The notes: generated by a model not told the origin, from the letters alone. Shown: positions 1 to 9,134, counted from the stretch's first letter. The stretch is DNA of 64,000 nt from Microbulbifer celer (GCF_020991125.1 NZ_CP087715.1:4282002-4346001), one strand, 5' to 3'. Numbers and translations are program-made.

Positions 1-392
1 TGGGTGGCATGCACATTGCCGCGCAATTGTGCGGTGCCGTCTTCCAGCCACCTTGCGGAATCGGCGGTAGCCCGCATGGGCGCTTCTTCCGGCAACAGGT
101 CGGCGTCCGGGTACAGCCTGGGCGGTTCGATATACACGCCACCACATACCGGTGGCACCAGCGCGTGCTCGGCAGGCGTCAGCTGGCTCCTGGGAAACCA
201 GTCCAGATACAGGTAGGGGTTGTCTTGCGCGTCGGCAATGGTTGCGGCCCGGGGTCCGTCTGTGTTTTCTGTTCCTGCTTCCGCCACTACCCACAGGGGC
301 TGCGCAGCCAGCAGGCCGAGGGCGAGAGAGCGGGGTCGAGATAAATGTCCTATGGCTAGCGCAAGGCGGCGCCAGCGGGAAGCTTCCAGCAT
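1..392 (-). CDS. lptD: LPS-assembly protein LptD, N-terminal part (runs off the window edge)
   Basis: Only the first 130 or so codons lie in the window; the gene continues past base 1. Starting at the ATG at 392, the translation opens with a basic and hydrophobic stretch that looks like a signal peptide. It then has the mature LptD N-terminal pattern DWFPRSQLTPAEHALVPP, a CGGVYIEPPRLYP segment, and a segment about adenine-free 'ATADSARWLEDGTAQLRGNV' type leading into the beta-jellyroll. LptD is the outer-membrane barrel that, with LptE, inserts LPS into the outer leaflet. In Pseudomonas lptD is likewise divergent from amgK-murU, which matches the neighbours here. No in-frame stop was seen just upstream of 392, so a slightly earlier start is possible. 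Confidence 0.9.
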   Translation of the reverse strand, partial: MLEASRWRRLALAIGHLSRPRSLALGLLAAQPLWVVAEAGTENTDGPRAATIADAQDNPYLYLDWFPRSQLTPAEHALVPPVCGGVYIEPPRLYPDADLLPEEAPMRATADSARWLEDGTAQLRGNVHAT

Positions 393-440
393 CGGGTGAT
401 CGGTTCCGGCTATCTTTAGAGTCTGTTCCGTTGGCGAGGG

Positions 441-484
441 AGGCGGCTGGCTCAGACTGACTAGAGCTGACTAGTCAGCCGCCT
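441..484. promoter_or_regulatory. Nested inverted repeats in the lptD-amgK divergent region
   Basis: The 406-base gap between lptD and amgK (393-798) contains no convincing gene. At 441-449 and 476-484 a 9-base arm (AGGCGGCTG / CAGCCGCCT) pairs. Inside it, CTGACTAG (457-464) pairs with CTAGTCAG (471-478), and GCTGACTAGTCAGC (466-479) is itself a perfect palindrome. The alternative pairings share bases, so they exclude one another. It lies 50-90 bases upstream of the lptD start and could be an operator or a 5' leader structure. A role is not established, and no clear -35/-10 pair was identified. Confidence 0.35.
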
Positions 485-798
485 GGGCGCACACTTTTTC
501 CTTCCTGTGTTGTCCGTATCACAATCTCAAAACTGAGGATGGCAACGTTTGGCGTGGAGGGCTGAGCGAGTGCACAAAATCAGCGGACGATTCTACTTGA
601 ATGGGATAAGGCATGGAAACACTAACCGGATGTGCAACAGGTGATCCCCGACGCGGTCACGGTTACAATGCGCAGTTTTTAAGCGATGCCGAAGGGCGAC
701 GTAACCAATGGCGCAGGTCCGGGTCGCCCGGTGCCTGTTCGTGGCCAACAGTTCGTGGTCAATAAATAGTCATGGTCAAGAGACGCAGCAGGTGACGG

Positions 799-1899
799 AT
801 GAGTGAATGTGTAACCGAGGGGCTGGACCAGCGCCGTGATGAATTGCGTGACTGGGCTGCCCGTGCGCTGGTCTCGGGGCACGACCAGTTGTCAGTGCCG
901 CCGCTGCAGGAAACCCTGCACCTGCGTCCGCTATCTGGCGACGCGGGCTTCCGCCGCTATTTCCGCACCGATACCAGCCCCAGTCTGATCGCGGTGGATT
1001 CACCACCTCAGCGCACCAATCCCAGCCGCTTTGTTGCCCTCGCGGACTACCTGCGTCGCAATGGCATCCACACACCGCTGGTGATTGCCGCGGATGTGGA
1101 GCGGGGATATATGCTGCTGGAAGATCTCGGTGACACCCAGCTGCTGCGGGAACTGGATGAGGACAGCGTTGCCGGCTTGTATGCCGAAGTCATGAACGAA
1201 TTGCTGTGCCTGCAGCAGATCAAGCGTGCAGAGGGGCTGTTTCCTCCCTACGATCGCGCACTGTTGCACATGGAAATGCGGCTGTTGCCGGAATGGCTTG
1301 TGGGCAAACTGCTACAACGCGACATCAGCGACGCAGAAGACCAGATGCTGGAGCGCACCTTCGCGCACCTGCTCGACAGCGCCAGCGCCCAGCCCCAGGT
1401 GCTGGTGCACCGGGATTACCACAGCCGCAACCTGATGCTGCGCGACGGCGAGAGCCCCGGTGTGGTGGACTTCCAGGACGCGGTCTGGGGCCCCGTCACT
1501 TACGACCTCGCCTCCCTGTTGCGTGACTGTTATATCCGCTGGCCGCGAGAGCAGGTGGAAAACTGGGCCCTGACCTACCGCGCCATCGCCACCGACGCCG
1601 GCGTGATTCCGGAAGTGTCGGCAGAGACCTTCCTGCGCTGGTTCGACTGGATGGGGCTACAGCGCCACTTCAAGGTGTTGGGCCTGTTCCCGCGACTCTA
1701 CCTGCGCGACGGCAAACATGGCTATCTGCCCGACCTGCCACTGGTAATCCGCTACACCGTCGAAGTGTGCGAGCGCTATCCTGAACTCAGCCCTTTCGCC
1801 GACTGGTTTCGCGGTGAGATCCTGCCATTGCTCGAACAGCAGGACTGGTACCGCGACTACCGCACCGCCGGCGAGCGACAAGCCGTCACCACCGAATAA
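799..1899 (+). CDS. amgK: N-acetylmuramate/N-acetylglucosamine 1-kinase AmgK
   Basis: 366 residues, aminoglycoside phosphotransferase (APH) fold. The catalytic loop HRDYHSRN is at about residues 204-211 and the metal-binding DFQD at about 224-227; the glycine-rich N-terminal lobe includes PLSGDAGFRRYFR. AmgK phosphorylates the anomeric hydroxyl of MurNAc recovered from turned-over peptidoglycan. Its product goes to MurU, encoded 27 bases downstream on the same strand, so the two form the cytoplasmic MurNAc salvage route that bypasses de novo UDP-MurNAc synthesis (and fosfomycin) in Pseudomonas. The ATG at 799 follows an AGGTGA Shine-Dalgarno-like run very closely. The pairing with murU next to lptD makes the assignment secure. 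Confidence 0.93.
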   Translation: MSECVTEGLDQRRDELRDWAARALVSGHDQLSVPPLQETLHLRPLSGDAGFRRYFRTDTSPSLIAVDSPPQRTNPSRFVALADYLRRNGIHTPLVIAADVERGYMLLEDLGDTQLLRELDEDSVAGLYAEVMNELLCLQQIKRAEGLFPPYDRALLHMEMRLLPEWLVGKLLQRDISDAEDQMLERTFAHLLDSASAQPQVLVHRDYHSRNLMLRDGESPGVVDFQDAVWGPVTYDLASLLRDCYIRWPREQVENWALTYRAIATDAGVIPEVSAETFLRWFDWMGLQRHFKVLGLFPRLYLRDGKHGYLPDLPLVIRYTVEVCERYPELSPFADWFRGEILPLLEQQDWYRDYRTAGERQAVTTE

Positions 1900-1926
1900 A
1901 CCGCCTCCTCAGACAGCGACCTCACC

Positions 1927-2649
1927 ATGACCTCAGAAAACCGACAGGCCCCCGCCGCCATGTTGCTCGCCGCCGGTTTCGGCAAGCGTATGCGGCCCCT
2001 CACCGACCGCCTCCCCAAACCGTTGATCCCGGTACTGGGCAAACCGCTGATCGAATACACCCTCGAACGCCTCGCCGCCGCTGGTATCCAGCGCGTCGTC
2101 ATCAACCTCGCCTACCGCGGCGACCAGATCCGCGACCACCTCGGCAACGGTAACCGCTGGGGCATACAGATCCAGTACTCGGAAGAAAACGAGCCCCTGG
2201 AAACCGCCGGCGGCATCACCAGAGCACTGCCGCTGTTGGGCGACGGGCCTTTCTTGGTCGTGAACGGCGACGTCTGGTGCGATTTCGACTTCAAGCACTG
2301 GCTCGAAAACCCGTTACCGGAAGCTTGTCCGGGGCGCCTGTTGATGGTCCCCAATCCGCCGCACAATCCCGAGGGAGATTTTGGTATAGATGGGGGAAGA
2401 GAGGACGATACCGAACGTGGCCTCTTGTCCGGCACCGCCAAACCGCGCTTTACCTATGCCGGTATCAGCTGGCTGAGACCGGAAATCCTCACCACTTATC
2501 CACATGCGCGGGACTGCTACGGCCTGGGCGAGGTTTTTACCCACAATGAGGATCTTATGCAGGCGGAGGTTTATCGCGGCGATTGGTGTGACGTGGGAAC
2601 GCCGGAGCGGTTGAGCAAGTTGGAGGAACGCCTGCGCAGTGATGTGTAA
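1927..2649 (+). CDS. murU: N-acetylmuramate-1-phosphate uridylyltransferase MurU
   Basis: 240-residue sugar-nucleotidyltransferase. The signature LLAAGFGKRMRPLTDRLPKP lies near residues 13-32, and the metal-binding aspartate is in VVNGDVWCDFDF at about residue 118. It converts MurNAc-1-phosphate and UTP into UDP-MurNAc, completing the salvage pathway begun by AmgK just upstream. A residue stretch near 150-165 (GIDGGREDDTERG) looks like a small acidic insertion compared with what I remember of the family. No strong ribosome-binding site precedes the ATG, consistent with translation following amgK in one operon. Confidence 0.92.
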   Translation: MTSENRQAPAAMLLAAGFGKRMRPLTDRLPKPLIPVLGKPLIEYTLERLAAAGIQRVVINLAYRGDQIRDHLGNGNRWGIQIQYSEENEPLETAGGITRALPLLGDGPFLVVNGDVWCDFDFKHWLENPLPEACPGRLLMVPNPPHNPEGDFGIDGGREDDTERGLLSGTAKPRFTYAGISWLRPEILTTYPHARDCYGLGEVFTHNEDLMQAEVYRGDWCDVGTPERLSKLEERLRSDV

Positions 2650-2698
2650 CCAGCTAAAACCTGTCAGCTGACGAAGTAAAGAACTACAAATTGAAGGC

Positions 2699-2803
2699 TG
2701 GGTGCTGGGTGGCGCTTTTCAGGATCGTCGCAAACAGGATGTTTGCGCCGAAGCGCCCAGGGATGGGTTCACAGCGCTCCTGAAAAGCGCCACCCAGTGC
2801 CCG
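2699..2803 (-). repeat. Covarying inverted-repeat element, copy 1
   Basis: Arms at about 2705-2724 and 2778-2797 are perfectly complementary over 20 bases, with G-T-tolerant extension outward to 2699 and 2803. Read on the minus strand the centre matches the other four copies: GTGAACCCATCCCTGGG, then a hairpin with stem CGCAAAC / GTTTGCG around ATCCT. It is the most diverged copy: the ACACGCCG segment is degraded and the outer GGTAGCGG ends are absent. It lies between murU and rpe (both plus strand), and its centre points against them. Confidence 0.85.
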
Positions 2804-2879
2804 GCCGCCACTGAGGGCCATTAAAAACGAGAACCCTTGGGGCGACCTAACTCTAAACAGAAGAGATTGAGACGAGAAC

Positions 2880-3548
2880 ATGCCAGACTACAAAATTGCA
2901 CCTTCCATTCTTTCCGCCAACTTCGCCCGCCTGGGGGAAGAGGTGGACAATGTCCTCGCCGCGGGCGCCGACTGGGTGCACTTCGATGTGATGGACAATC
3001 ACTACGTCCCCAACCTCACCATTGGCCCCATGGTGTGCAAAGCCCTGCGCAAACACGGCGTCGAAGCGCCCATCGACGTGCACCTGATGGTCGAGCCTGT
3101 CGACGACATGATCCGCATGTTTGCCGACGCCGGTGCCAGCTACATCACCTTCCACCCGGAAGCCAGCAAACACGTCGACCGCTCCCTGCAACTGATCCAA
3201 TCCCTGGGATGCAAGGCAGGCCTTGTGTTCAACCCCGCCACCGGACTGGACACCGCCAAGTATGTACTCGACAAGCTCGACATGATCCTGCTGATGTCGG
3301 TCAACCCCGGCTTCGGCGGGCAGAAATTCATTCCCGCCACCCTGGATAAACTCAAACAAGCGCGCAAACTGATCGACGATAGTGGGCGGGATATCCGCCT
3401 GGAAATCGACGGCGGCGTAACCCGGGATAATATCCAGGAAATCGCCAAAGCCGGCGCCGACAGCTTTGTTGCCGGCTCAGCGATTTTCAATGCAGATGAT
3501 TACGCGGAAGTGATCAGCGCCATGCGTTCTGAGCTCGCACAGGCATAG
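2880..3548 (+). CDS. rpe: Ribulose-phosphate 3-epimerase
   Basis: 222 residues, the usual length for this TIM-barrel enzyme of the pentose phosphate pathway, which interconverts ribulose-5-phosphate and xylulose-5-phosphate. Visible signatures are [15 protein letters not shown] at the N-terminus, [17 protein letters not shown] with the catalytic Asp and metal-binding His, [20 protein letters not shown] and [10 protein letters not shown] with the second catalytic Asp, and a GS phosphate-binding motif near the C-terminus (VAGSAIF). Repeat elements flank it on both sides (2699-2803 and 3571-3684), so it appears to be transcribed alone. In several relatives rpe sits with gph and trpE, which are absent here. 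Confidence 0.96.
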   Translation: MPDYKIAPSILSANFARLGEEVDNVLAAGADWVHFDVMDNHYVPNLTIGPMVCKALRKHGVEAPIDVHLMVEPVDDMIRMFADAGASYITFHPEASKHVDRSLQLIQSLGCKAGLVFNPATGLDTAKYVLDKLDMILLMSVNPGFGGQKFIPATLDKLKQARKLIDDSGRDIRLEIDGGVTRDNIQEIAKAGADSFVAGSAIFNADDYAEVISAMRSELAQA

Positions 3549-3570
3549 CGGTTTAAGCTCGCTTAGAGGC

Positions 3571-3684
3571 GGTACCGCTACCGGGAACAGCCTTGCCAGA
3601 CACGCCGTGAACCCATCCATGGGGGCTCTTCTAAAACGTCCCTGTTTTAGAAGGTCTGGCAAGGCTGTTCCCGGTAGCGGCACC
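3571..3684 (+). repeat. Covarying inverted-repeat element, copy 2
   Basis: 30-base arms at 3571-3600 and 3655-3684 are complementary with a single mismatch. The centre holds ACACGCCGTGAACCC, a CCCA-TCCA-TGGG mini-hairpin, GGGGGCTC, and an inner hairpin (3628-3653) with 10-base stem CTTCTAAAAC / GTTTTAGAAG around GTCCCT. It occupies most of the gap between the convergent rpe and ptsP and could act there as a transcription barrier, although no T-tract follows it. Confidence 0.9.
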
Positions 3685-3744
3685 TTCGCGTTGGGCCGCA
3701 GTGGTTCAATTCAGTAAGGGTTATATTATTAGTAAGCTGGAAAC

Positions 3745-6024
3745 CTACCCCCCCAAACTCGTCTCCGCCGGCTGGGGCTGCACCAGCCCACTGATCCCCA
3801 GATCCTGCAGATACCCGTGCAGCTTCTCTTCAATCTGCTCCGGACTCTCCATTTTCAGCACCTGCTGTAACAATCGATCCAGATCCGACTTGTTCACTGC
3901 TCGCAACGCGGCCTTTACCCGTGGCAGGTTGGTGGCGTTCATGGACAGGACGTCGTAACCCATTGCGACCAAGAGCAGCGCCCCGGCAGGGTCGCCCGCC
4001 AGTTCCCCGCAAATCCCCACCTTGGTGCTGGTTTCATGGCCGGCGGTAACCACCTGTAACAGTGCCTGTAACACCGCCGGGTGGAAGCCGTGGTAGATGC
4101 CGGCCACGCGGCTGTTGTTGCGATCCACCGCCAGCAGGTACTGGGTGAGGTCGTTGCTGCCGACGGACATGAAGTCTACCCGTGCGGCGAGTTCGCGGGC
4201 CTGGTACACGGCGGAGGGTACCTCGATCATGATGCCGAGCGGCGGGCGCTGGATTTTGTAGCCTTCGTCCACCAGTTCGTCGTAGGCGCGGTCCACCAGG
4301 CGGCGGGCGGCTTCCAGTTCGCCGACGCCGCTGATCATGGGCAGCATGATGCGCAGGTTGTCGAGGCCGAGGCTGGCTTTCATCATCGCGCGCACCTGGC
4401 CGAGGAAGATTTCCGGGTGGTCGAGGGTGACGCGGATGCCGCGCCAGCCGAGGAAGGGGTTGGTTTCCTCAATGGGGAAGTAGCTCAGGGCTTTATCGCC
4501 GCCGATATCCAGGGTGCGCATGGTGACCGGGCGGGGGGCAAAGGCCTGGAGTTGCTCGCGGTAGATTTCCCGCTGTTCTTCTTCCGAGGGGAAGCGGTCC
4601 CGCAGCAGGAAGGGGACTTCGGTGCGGTAGAGGCCGACACCTTCGGCGCCGCGCTCGAGGGAACGCACGACGTCTGCCATCAACCCGGTATTGACCCACA
4701 ATCTTACCCGGTGGCCATCGGCGGTTTCACAGGGGAGCTTCGCCAGGTGGTCGAGGTTGCGCGCCAGTTCGCGCTCTTCTTCGGCGATGTCTTCAAAGCG
4801 ACGTTTGAGCTCGGCGCTGGGATGGATGTGCAGCTCGCCGCGGTAGCCGTCCAGTACCAGATCGACACCGTCGATCTGCTCCCAGGGCAGTTCCTGGGCA
4901 CCCATTACTGCGGGCACACCCATGGCGCGGGCGATGATGGCAACGTGGCTGTTGGCGGAACCTTTGATGGAGATGATGCCGGCGAGTCTTTCTCGGGGCA
5001 CTTCTGCCAGTACTGCGGCGGTGAGCTCTTCGCCCACGAGGATGGTGTTATCGGGGTAGTCGCGCTGACTCTGTTCCTGCTGGCGCAGGTGCATCAGGAC
5101 CCGGGCGCCCAGGTCGCGTACGTCGGCGGCGCGGTCGCGGAAGTAGGAGTCGGACATGGCCTCGAAACGCCGCACATGCTCCAGCATGACTTCGGCCCAG
5201 GCGCGGGCGGCAGTGAGTTGCTGGCGGATGCGCTCGCACACTTCGACGGCGATGGAGTTGTCGTCGAGCATGCTGATGTAGGCATCGAACAGTGCGCGCT
5301 CTTCCTTGTTCAGGTTGTCTTTGAGGCGCTCTCCCACATCGCGGATTTCTTCGCGCGCGGCGGCCAGCGCATGCTGGAACAGCGCCAGTTCCGCATCCAC
5401 ATCCATGCTGCAGGCAAAGGGGACAGTAGCGAGATTGGCCGGAGGCGCAACGATATGCGCGCGGCCGATGGCGACGCCGGGGGAGGCGGCAAGGCCGATG
5501 AATTTGGCTTCGTTGCGCTGCTGGCCGATATTGACCAGGGCACCGGTGGCTTCGGCGTGAGCGATGACGCCTGCCAGCTGGGCGGCAAGGGTGACCAGGA
5601 ATGCCTCTTCCCCTTCATCGAAACGGCGGCGCTCGGTCTGCTGTACCACGAGTACGCCGAGCACATTGCGGTGATGGATAATGGGGGTGCCGAGAAAGGC
5701 GGAAAACTGCTCTTCGCCAGTGGTGGGGAAGTACTGGAACGCGGGGTGTGCCTCCGCCTGCTCCAGGTTGATGGGCTCTTCGCGGGTGACCACATTACCC
5801 ACCAGGCCTTCGCCCGGGGCCATGTGCACCTGACCTACCGCGTCCTGGTTCAGGCCCTGGGTGGCCATGAGCACATAGTTACCCGATTGTTTGTCGAGCA
5901 GATACACCGAGCATACTTTGGTGTTCATCACCGCCTGTACCCGGCGGACGATGATATCCAGCACCGAGGGCAGGTCCCTGGCGGCGTTGACTTCCTGAAC
6001 GATACTGCGCAGTGATCCGAGCAA
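3745..6024 (-). CDS. ptsP: Phosphoenolpyruvate-protein phosphotransferase PtsP (enzyme I-Ntr)
   Basis: 759 residues. An N-terminal GAF domain (about residues 1-165) is followed by the enzyme I modules: the HPr-binding and phosphohistidine region with GSANSHVAIIARAMG (phospho-acceptor His near residue 357), then the PEP-binding barrel with TLDIGGDK, MIEVPSAV, SVGSNDLTQYL and CGELAGDP. It starts the nitrogen-related phosphotransfer chain EI-Ntr to NPr to EIIA-Ntr, which regulates rather than transports. The predicted start is TTG at 6024, preceded by GAGGA nine bases upstream; the encoded MLGSLRSIVQEVNAARDL fits the family N-terminus. rppH lies immediately upstream on the same strand, as in E. 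coli and Pseudomonas. Confidence 0.95.
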   Translation of the reverse strand: MLGSLRSIVQEVNAARDLPSVLDIIVRRVQAVMNTKVCSVYLLDKQSGNYVLMATQGLNQDAVGQVHMAPGEGLVGNVVTREEPINLEQAEAHPAFQYFPTTGEEQFSAFLGTPIIHHRNVLGVLVVQQTERRRFDEGEEAFLVTLAAQLAGVIAHAEATGALVNIGQQRNEAKFIGLAASPGVAIGRAHIVAPPANLATVPFACSMDVDAELALFQHALAAAREEIRDVGERLKDNLNKEERALFDAYISMLDDNSIAVEVCERIRQQLTAARAWAEVMLEHVRRFEAMSDSYFRDRAADVRDLGARVLMHLRQQEQSQRDYPDNTILVGEELTAAVLAEVPRERLAGIISIKGSANSHVAIIARAMGVPAVMGAQELPWEQIDGVDLVLDGYRGELHIHPSAELKRRFEDIAEEERELARNLDHLAKLPCETADGHRVRLWVNTGLMADVVRSLERGAEGVGLYRTEVPFLLRDRFPSEEEQREIYREQLQAFAPRPVTMRTLDIGGDKALSYFPIEETNPFLGWRGIRVTLDHPEIFLGQVRAMMKASLGLDNLRIMLPMISGVGELEAARRLVDRAYDELVDEGYKIQRPPLGIMIEVPSAVYQARELAARVDFMSVGSNDLTQYLLAVDRNNSRVAGIYHGFHPAVLQALLQVVTAGHETSTKVGICGELAGDPAGALLLVAMGYDVLSMNATNLPRVKAALRAVNKSDLDRLLQQVLKMESPEQIEEKLHGYLQDLGISGLVQPQPAETSLGG

Positions 6025-6176
6025 TCTGGCTTCCTCGCCGAATATTTTCTATCGCGGCTCTGTTGCGCTTGTTCGCGCCTGCTGGTGCAGACAAGAACAA
6101 GTGAGCCGCGGCTATGGTGCTGCTGGCTATTCAGGAACGGCCCCTGTGCTCGCAGCCGGAGCCGCACGGGTGGCGG

Positions 6177-6863
6177 TCAGCTGTCGCGCTTGTGCCAGCG
6201 TCTTTCCAATTGTATTTGTGTCGGCGCCAGCTCGGTGAGCGCACGCCGGTAGACCTCTCGCTTGAAGGTCACCACTTTGGTCAGCGGGTGCCAGTAACTT
6301 ACCCAGCGCCAGTGATCAAATTCCGGTTTGTAGCCGTTATCGAAGCCGATGTTGCTTTCATCGGCTTCGAGCTGCAACAGAAACCACTTTTGCTTCTGTC
6401 CGATACACAGGGGTTCCGAGCGCTTGCGAACCAGTCTGCGGGGCAACCGGTAACGGAGCCAGCCGCGGGTGCTTGCGAGGAGCTTGACCTGGCTGCGAGT
6501 GAGCCCGACCTCTTCGTAGAGCTCGCGGTACAATGCCTGTTCCGGGGATTCGCCGGGATTAATTCCACCCTGGGGAAATTGCCACGCGTCCTTACCGCCT
6601 ACCCTGCGCGCCCAGAGCGCCTGGCCGCGCGCATTCAGTACAATGATACCCACATTGGGGCGAAAGCCCTCACTGTCGATATTGCTGCTGTTACCCGAAT
6701 GATTGTTGCCAGCTTTGTCCGCACCCCGCGGGTGGGAGTTCCTGCTCTCTGCAGATTTTTCCTGACGCGCGGAGTGTTTGGCAGGTCTGCGGCGGTTTTT
6801 ACGCCCGGCGGGTGATTGCTTGCCGTCGCCCAAAATGCCGTCCTCAAATTCTATCTGGTGCAT
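6177..6863 (-). CDS. rppH: RNA 5'-pyrophosphohydrolase RppH with N-terminal extension
   Basis: Nudix hydrolase that removes pyrophosphate from the 5' triphosphate of mRNA and so triggers decay. The Nudix box is visible as [23 protein letters not shown] split by its standard spacing (G-x5-E-x7-RE-x2-EE-x-G). The usual protein begins at (M)[12 protein letters not shown] and is about 160 residues. Here the equivalent position reads SSNIDSEGF, with no ATG, GTG or TTG, so translation must start further up. The first suitable ATG is at 6863 and adds 61 mostly polar and basic residues ([20 protein letters not shown]). Earlier in-frame starts also exist (up to 6980). The ptsP gene follows 152 bases downstream, as in other gammaproteobacteria. 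Confidence 0.88.
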   Translation of the reverse strand: MHQIEFEDGILGDGKQSPAGRKNRRRPAKHSARQEKSAESRNSHPRGADKAGNNHSGNSSNIDSEGFRPNVGIIVLNARGQALWARRVGGKDAWQFPQGGINPGESPEQALYRELYEEVGLTRSQVKLLASTRGWLRYRLPRRLVRKRSEPLCIGQKQKWFLLQLEADESNIGFDNGYKPEFDHWRWVSYWHPLTKVVTFKREVYRRALTELAPTQIQLERRWHKRDS

Positions 6864-7069
6864 TGTTGCACCGGTTGTCCAGCATTGTTCCACAGCCACC
6901 GGTTTACGGCAATTCAGTGACACTGGTCGATGCCAGCGGCGCGTCGTCGGGGTAAAATCTCCCGCCGGGGGCATTCTCATGGGATGGCCGGGGTGAGGAC
7001 GGCGAAAAATGGGCCAAACAGATCACCTCCGCGACAGCCTTGCCCTATATTCAATACAAGGAGATTTTT

Positions 7070-7762
7070 GTGCAGCTGGCGATTTTTGACCTGGATAACA
7101 CTCTGATTGGCGGTGATAGCGATCACGCCTGGGGAGAGTTTCTGGTCTCCCGGGAATATGTGGACGGCGAGCGTTACCGCAATGAGAACGACCGTTTTTA
7201 CCGGGACTATCAGAGTGGGGAGCTGGACATCTTCGCCTATCTGGAATTTGCGCTGGAGCCCCTGGTGCAGATGACGCGGGGACAGCTGGACAATCTGCAT
7301 CGGGAATTCATGCAGGAGGTGATCGGCGATCTGTGGTTGCCGCACGCGGAAACCCTGATCCAGCGCCACCGCGATGCCGGCCATCACATCATGATCATCA
7401 CCGCCACCAACCGCTTTGTGGTGGAGCCGATCGCTGCCCGATTGGGGGTGGATACGCTGCTGGCCACAGAGCCGGAAGAAGTGGACGGCAACTTTACTGG
7501 CCGGGTTGCGGGTGAGCCCTGTTTTCAGGGCGGTAAGGTGCTGCGACTGCGTGACTGGCTGGCGCGTAATGCCGATTACGAGCGCGGTGAAAAGTGGTTT
7601 TACAGCGACTCCATCAATGACCTTCCGCTGTTGCAGGAGGTGGAGCACCCGGTGGCAGTGGATCCAGACGAGCGCCTGCGCAGCGAGGCCGAGGCGCGGG
7701 GCTGGCAGATAATCAGCTTGCGCGCTGATGAAGCATCCTTCAGCGCGGCACTGAATTTTTGA
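7070..7762 (+). CDS. HAD-superfamily (subfamily IB) phosphatase
   Basis: 230 residues from a GTG start at 7070, chosen because AAGGAG lies six bases upstream and the product then begins VQLAIFDLDNTLIGGD, the family N-terminus. The HAD motifs are motif I DLDNTL, motif II MIITATN (about residue 110), a lysine in the GGKVLRL region, and motif IV YSDSINDLPLL. It belongs to the HAD-IB group that includes SerB-like phosphatases; the substrate is unknown. It is divergent from rppH, a neighbourhood I also associate with Pseudomonas genomes. An alternative ATG-like start ten codons earlier (7040) lacks a ribosome-binding site. Confidence 0.85.
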   Translation: MQLAIFDLDNTLIGGDSDHAWGEFLVSREYVDGERYRNENDRFYRDYQSGELDIFAYLEFALEPLVQMTRGQLDNLHREFMQEVIGDLWLPHAETLIQRHRDAGHHIMIITATNRFVVEPIAARLGVDTLLATEPEEVDGNFTGRVAGEPCFQGGKVLRLRDWLARNADYERGEKWFYSDSINDLPLLQEVEHPVAVDPDERLRSEAEARGWQIISLRADEASFSAALNF

Positions 7763-7856
7763 GCACTGCGTTTCAGCCGTTCGCGGTTCTACTATTCACA
7801 CTGACTGCCCAATCATTCACACCGTCCGAGTCGGGGCGGAGCGAAAGAGGAAACAA

Positions 7857-9134
7857 GTGATACGCTTCAATTCGCCCACAGGCCGGCCCTCCCACCAAGT
7901 GGACCGTCCGGCATCCCAAATGACACAGGTTCCTGCCGGGAAACCGCTGTGTGACCTGATTCGCGGCACCGGTTTGCTGGCACTGACTGCAGGGCTGTTA
8001 TTTGCCACCGGTTGTGAACGCAAGGGCGAGGAGTCCCAGGCTGCGGTGGAGGTCGAAAAGCCCGCTGTCAGCGCGCCGGCCATTGACGAAGCGGCGGCGG
8101 ATACCCTGTCCACCGCCTTTTGGCAGGCAGGTCAGGCCCAGGTTATTGATGCCGAGGCCGCCGCCGAAGCGCTCACCCGGGCCGTCACGCGGCTGTTGGA
8201 ATCCCCCACTGAAGACCATCTCGAGGCGGCCAAGCTCGCGTGGCTGGACGCGCACCGGGAGCTGGCGGCGGCACTGCCCTATATTCGTGTTGCTTTTGCG
8301 CCGGCAGAACTGCAGGAGCAGGGCCGTGAGATAATACTGGCTCTGGATAGCTGGCCGACCCAGGCCGGTTACCTGGATACTGTACCGGGATATTCTTCCA
8401 GTGGCATCGTCAACGATACTGCCATTGATCTGACCCTGGCCAACCTGCGCAAACAGCATCGGCTCACTGCCCATGAAGAAGCCAGTACCGGCTATCACGC
8501 GCTGGAAGTAATGCTGTGGGGGCCGACCAGCGAGCGCAATGCCAGCGAGTTTGCCCAGGCCAGTGGTGGCGAAAAGCCCCAGGCGAAGGCCGCCAACCGC
8601 CGGCGTGAGCTGACGCGTCTGATTGCCCAGGGGATTGGTGAAGACAGTCGTCGTCTGGCGGCGCGTTGGCCGCTCGCGGCCAATGATCTCTCGCAACCGT
8701 TCCTTGCCCAGTCGCCGAGCGGCCGCATACGCGCGGTACGCGATACGCATATAGCATTTTTGCGCAACGATGTGCTGCCGCGGATACCGGAGAGTTCCGA
8801 GAGCGATGTGGAAAGCGGTCGCGCGGCGGATTCCAAGCAGGCGGTGCTCGCCATGTTGCGGACTATCCAGGCCAATTGGTTGCCGGGGGGAGGCGGCGGC
8901 ATGGCAGATCTGCTGCTGGATCCTCGTCAGCGGGAGGCGCTGGCGCTCAACTTTGCCGAGCTGGAGCAGCGGCTATTGAAAATGGAGGATCCGATCGAGC
9001 TGGCTGCGCCGACAGCGCTGCATCGCAGCCGCCAGCAGGTCGAAGCGTTGATCGGACTGATGTCCGGCAATACCCAGGTACCGCCGCGGCAGGAGGATAT
9101 GACGCCAGTCAGCCATACGGAATCTGAAGGGTGA
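7857..9134 (+). CDS. Imelysin-like (M75 family) lipoprotein
   Basis: 425 residues. The GTG at 7857 has a good AGAGGA upstream; an ATG at 7920 is an alternative. A hydrophobic stretch ends in FATGC, a lipobox, so the mature protein is probably a lipoprotein anchored at Cys near residue 52. The imelysin signature GYHALEVMLWG (GxHxxE type) is near residue 211, preceded by the DSWP and NDTAIDLTLANLRKQHRL segments. Imelysin-like proteins are periplasmic or outer-membrane proteins often linked to iron uptake; no proteolytic role is proven for most. Usual partners (di-haem oxidase, second imelysin, EfeO/B) are absent here. It is convergent with the MepK-like gene across a two-way terminator. Confidence 0.82.
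   Translation: MIRFNSPTGRPSHQVDRPASQMTQVPAGKPLCDLIRGTGLLALTAGLLFATGCERKGEESQAAVEVEKPAVSAPAIDEAAADTLSTAFWQAGQAQVIDAEAAAEALTRAVTRLLESPTEDHLEAAKLAWLDAHRELAAALPYIRVAFAPAELQEQGREIILALDSWPTQAGYLDTVPGYSSSGIVNDTAIDLTLANLRKQHRLTAHEEASTGYHALEVMLWGPTSERNASEFAQASGGEKPQAKAANRRRELTRLIAQGIGEDSRRLAARWPLAANDLSQPFLAQSPSGRIRAVRDTHIAFLRNDVLPRIPESSESDVESGRAADSKQAVLAMLRTIQANWLPGGGGGMADLLLDPRQREALALNFAELEQRLLKMEDPIELAAPTALHRSRQQVEALIGLMSGNTQVPPRQEDMTPVSHTESEG

Noticed and set aside
3571..3684. Reading the inverted-repeat elements as ordinary transcription terminators
   Set aside because: None of the five copies is followed by a T-tract, whereas real terminators in this window have clear ones, and the conserved centre is far longer than a terminator loop.
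3571..3684. Integron attC site interpretation of the repeat family
   Set aside because: No integrase, no gene cassettes with promoterless single genes, and the expected R-box GTTRRRY ends are not visible at the element borders.
4081..6015. 644-codon open frame on the plus strand
   Set aside because: It is the exact antisense of ptsP, which has full family motifs; the opposite frame has none and arises from high GC codon bias.
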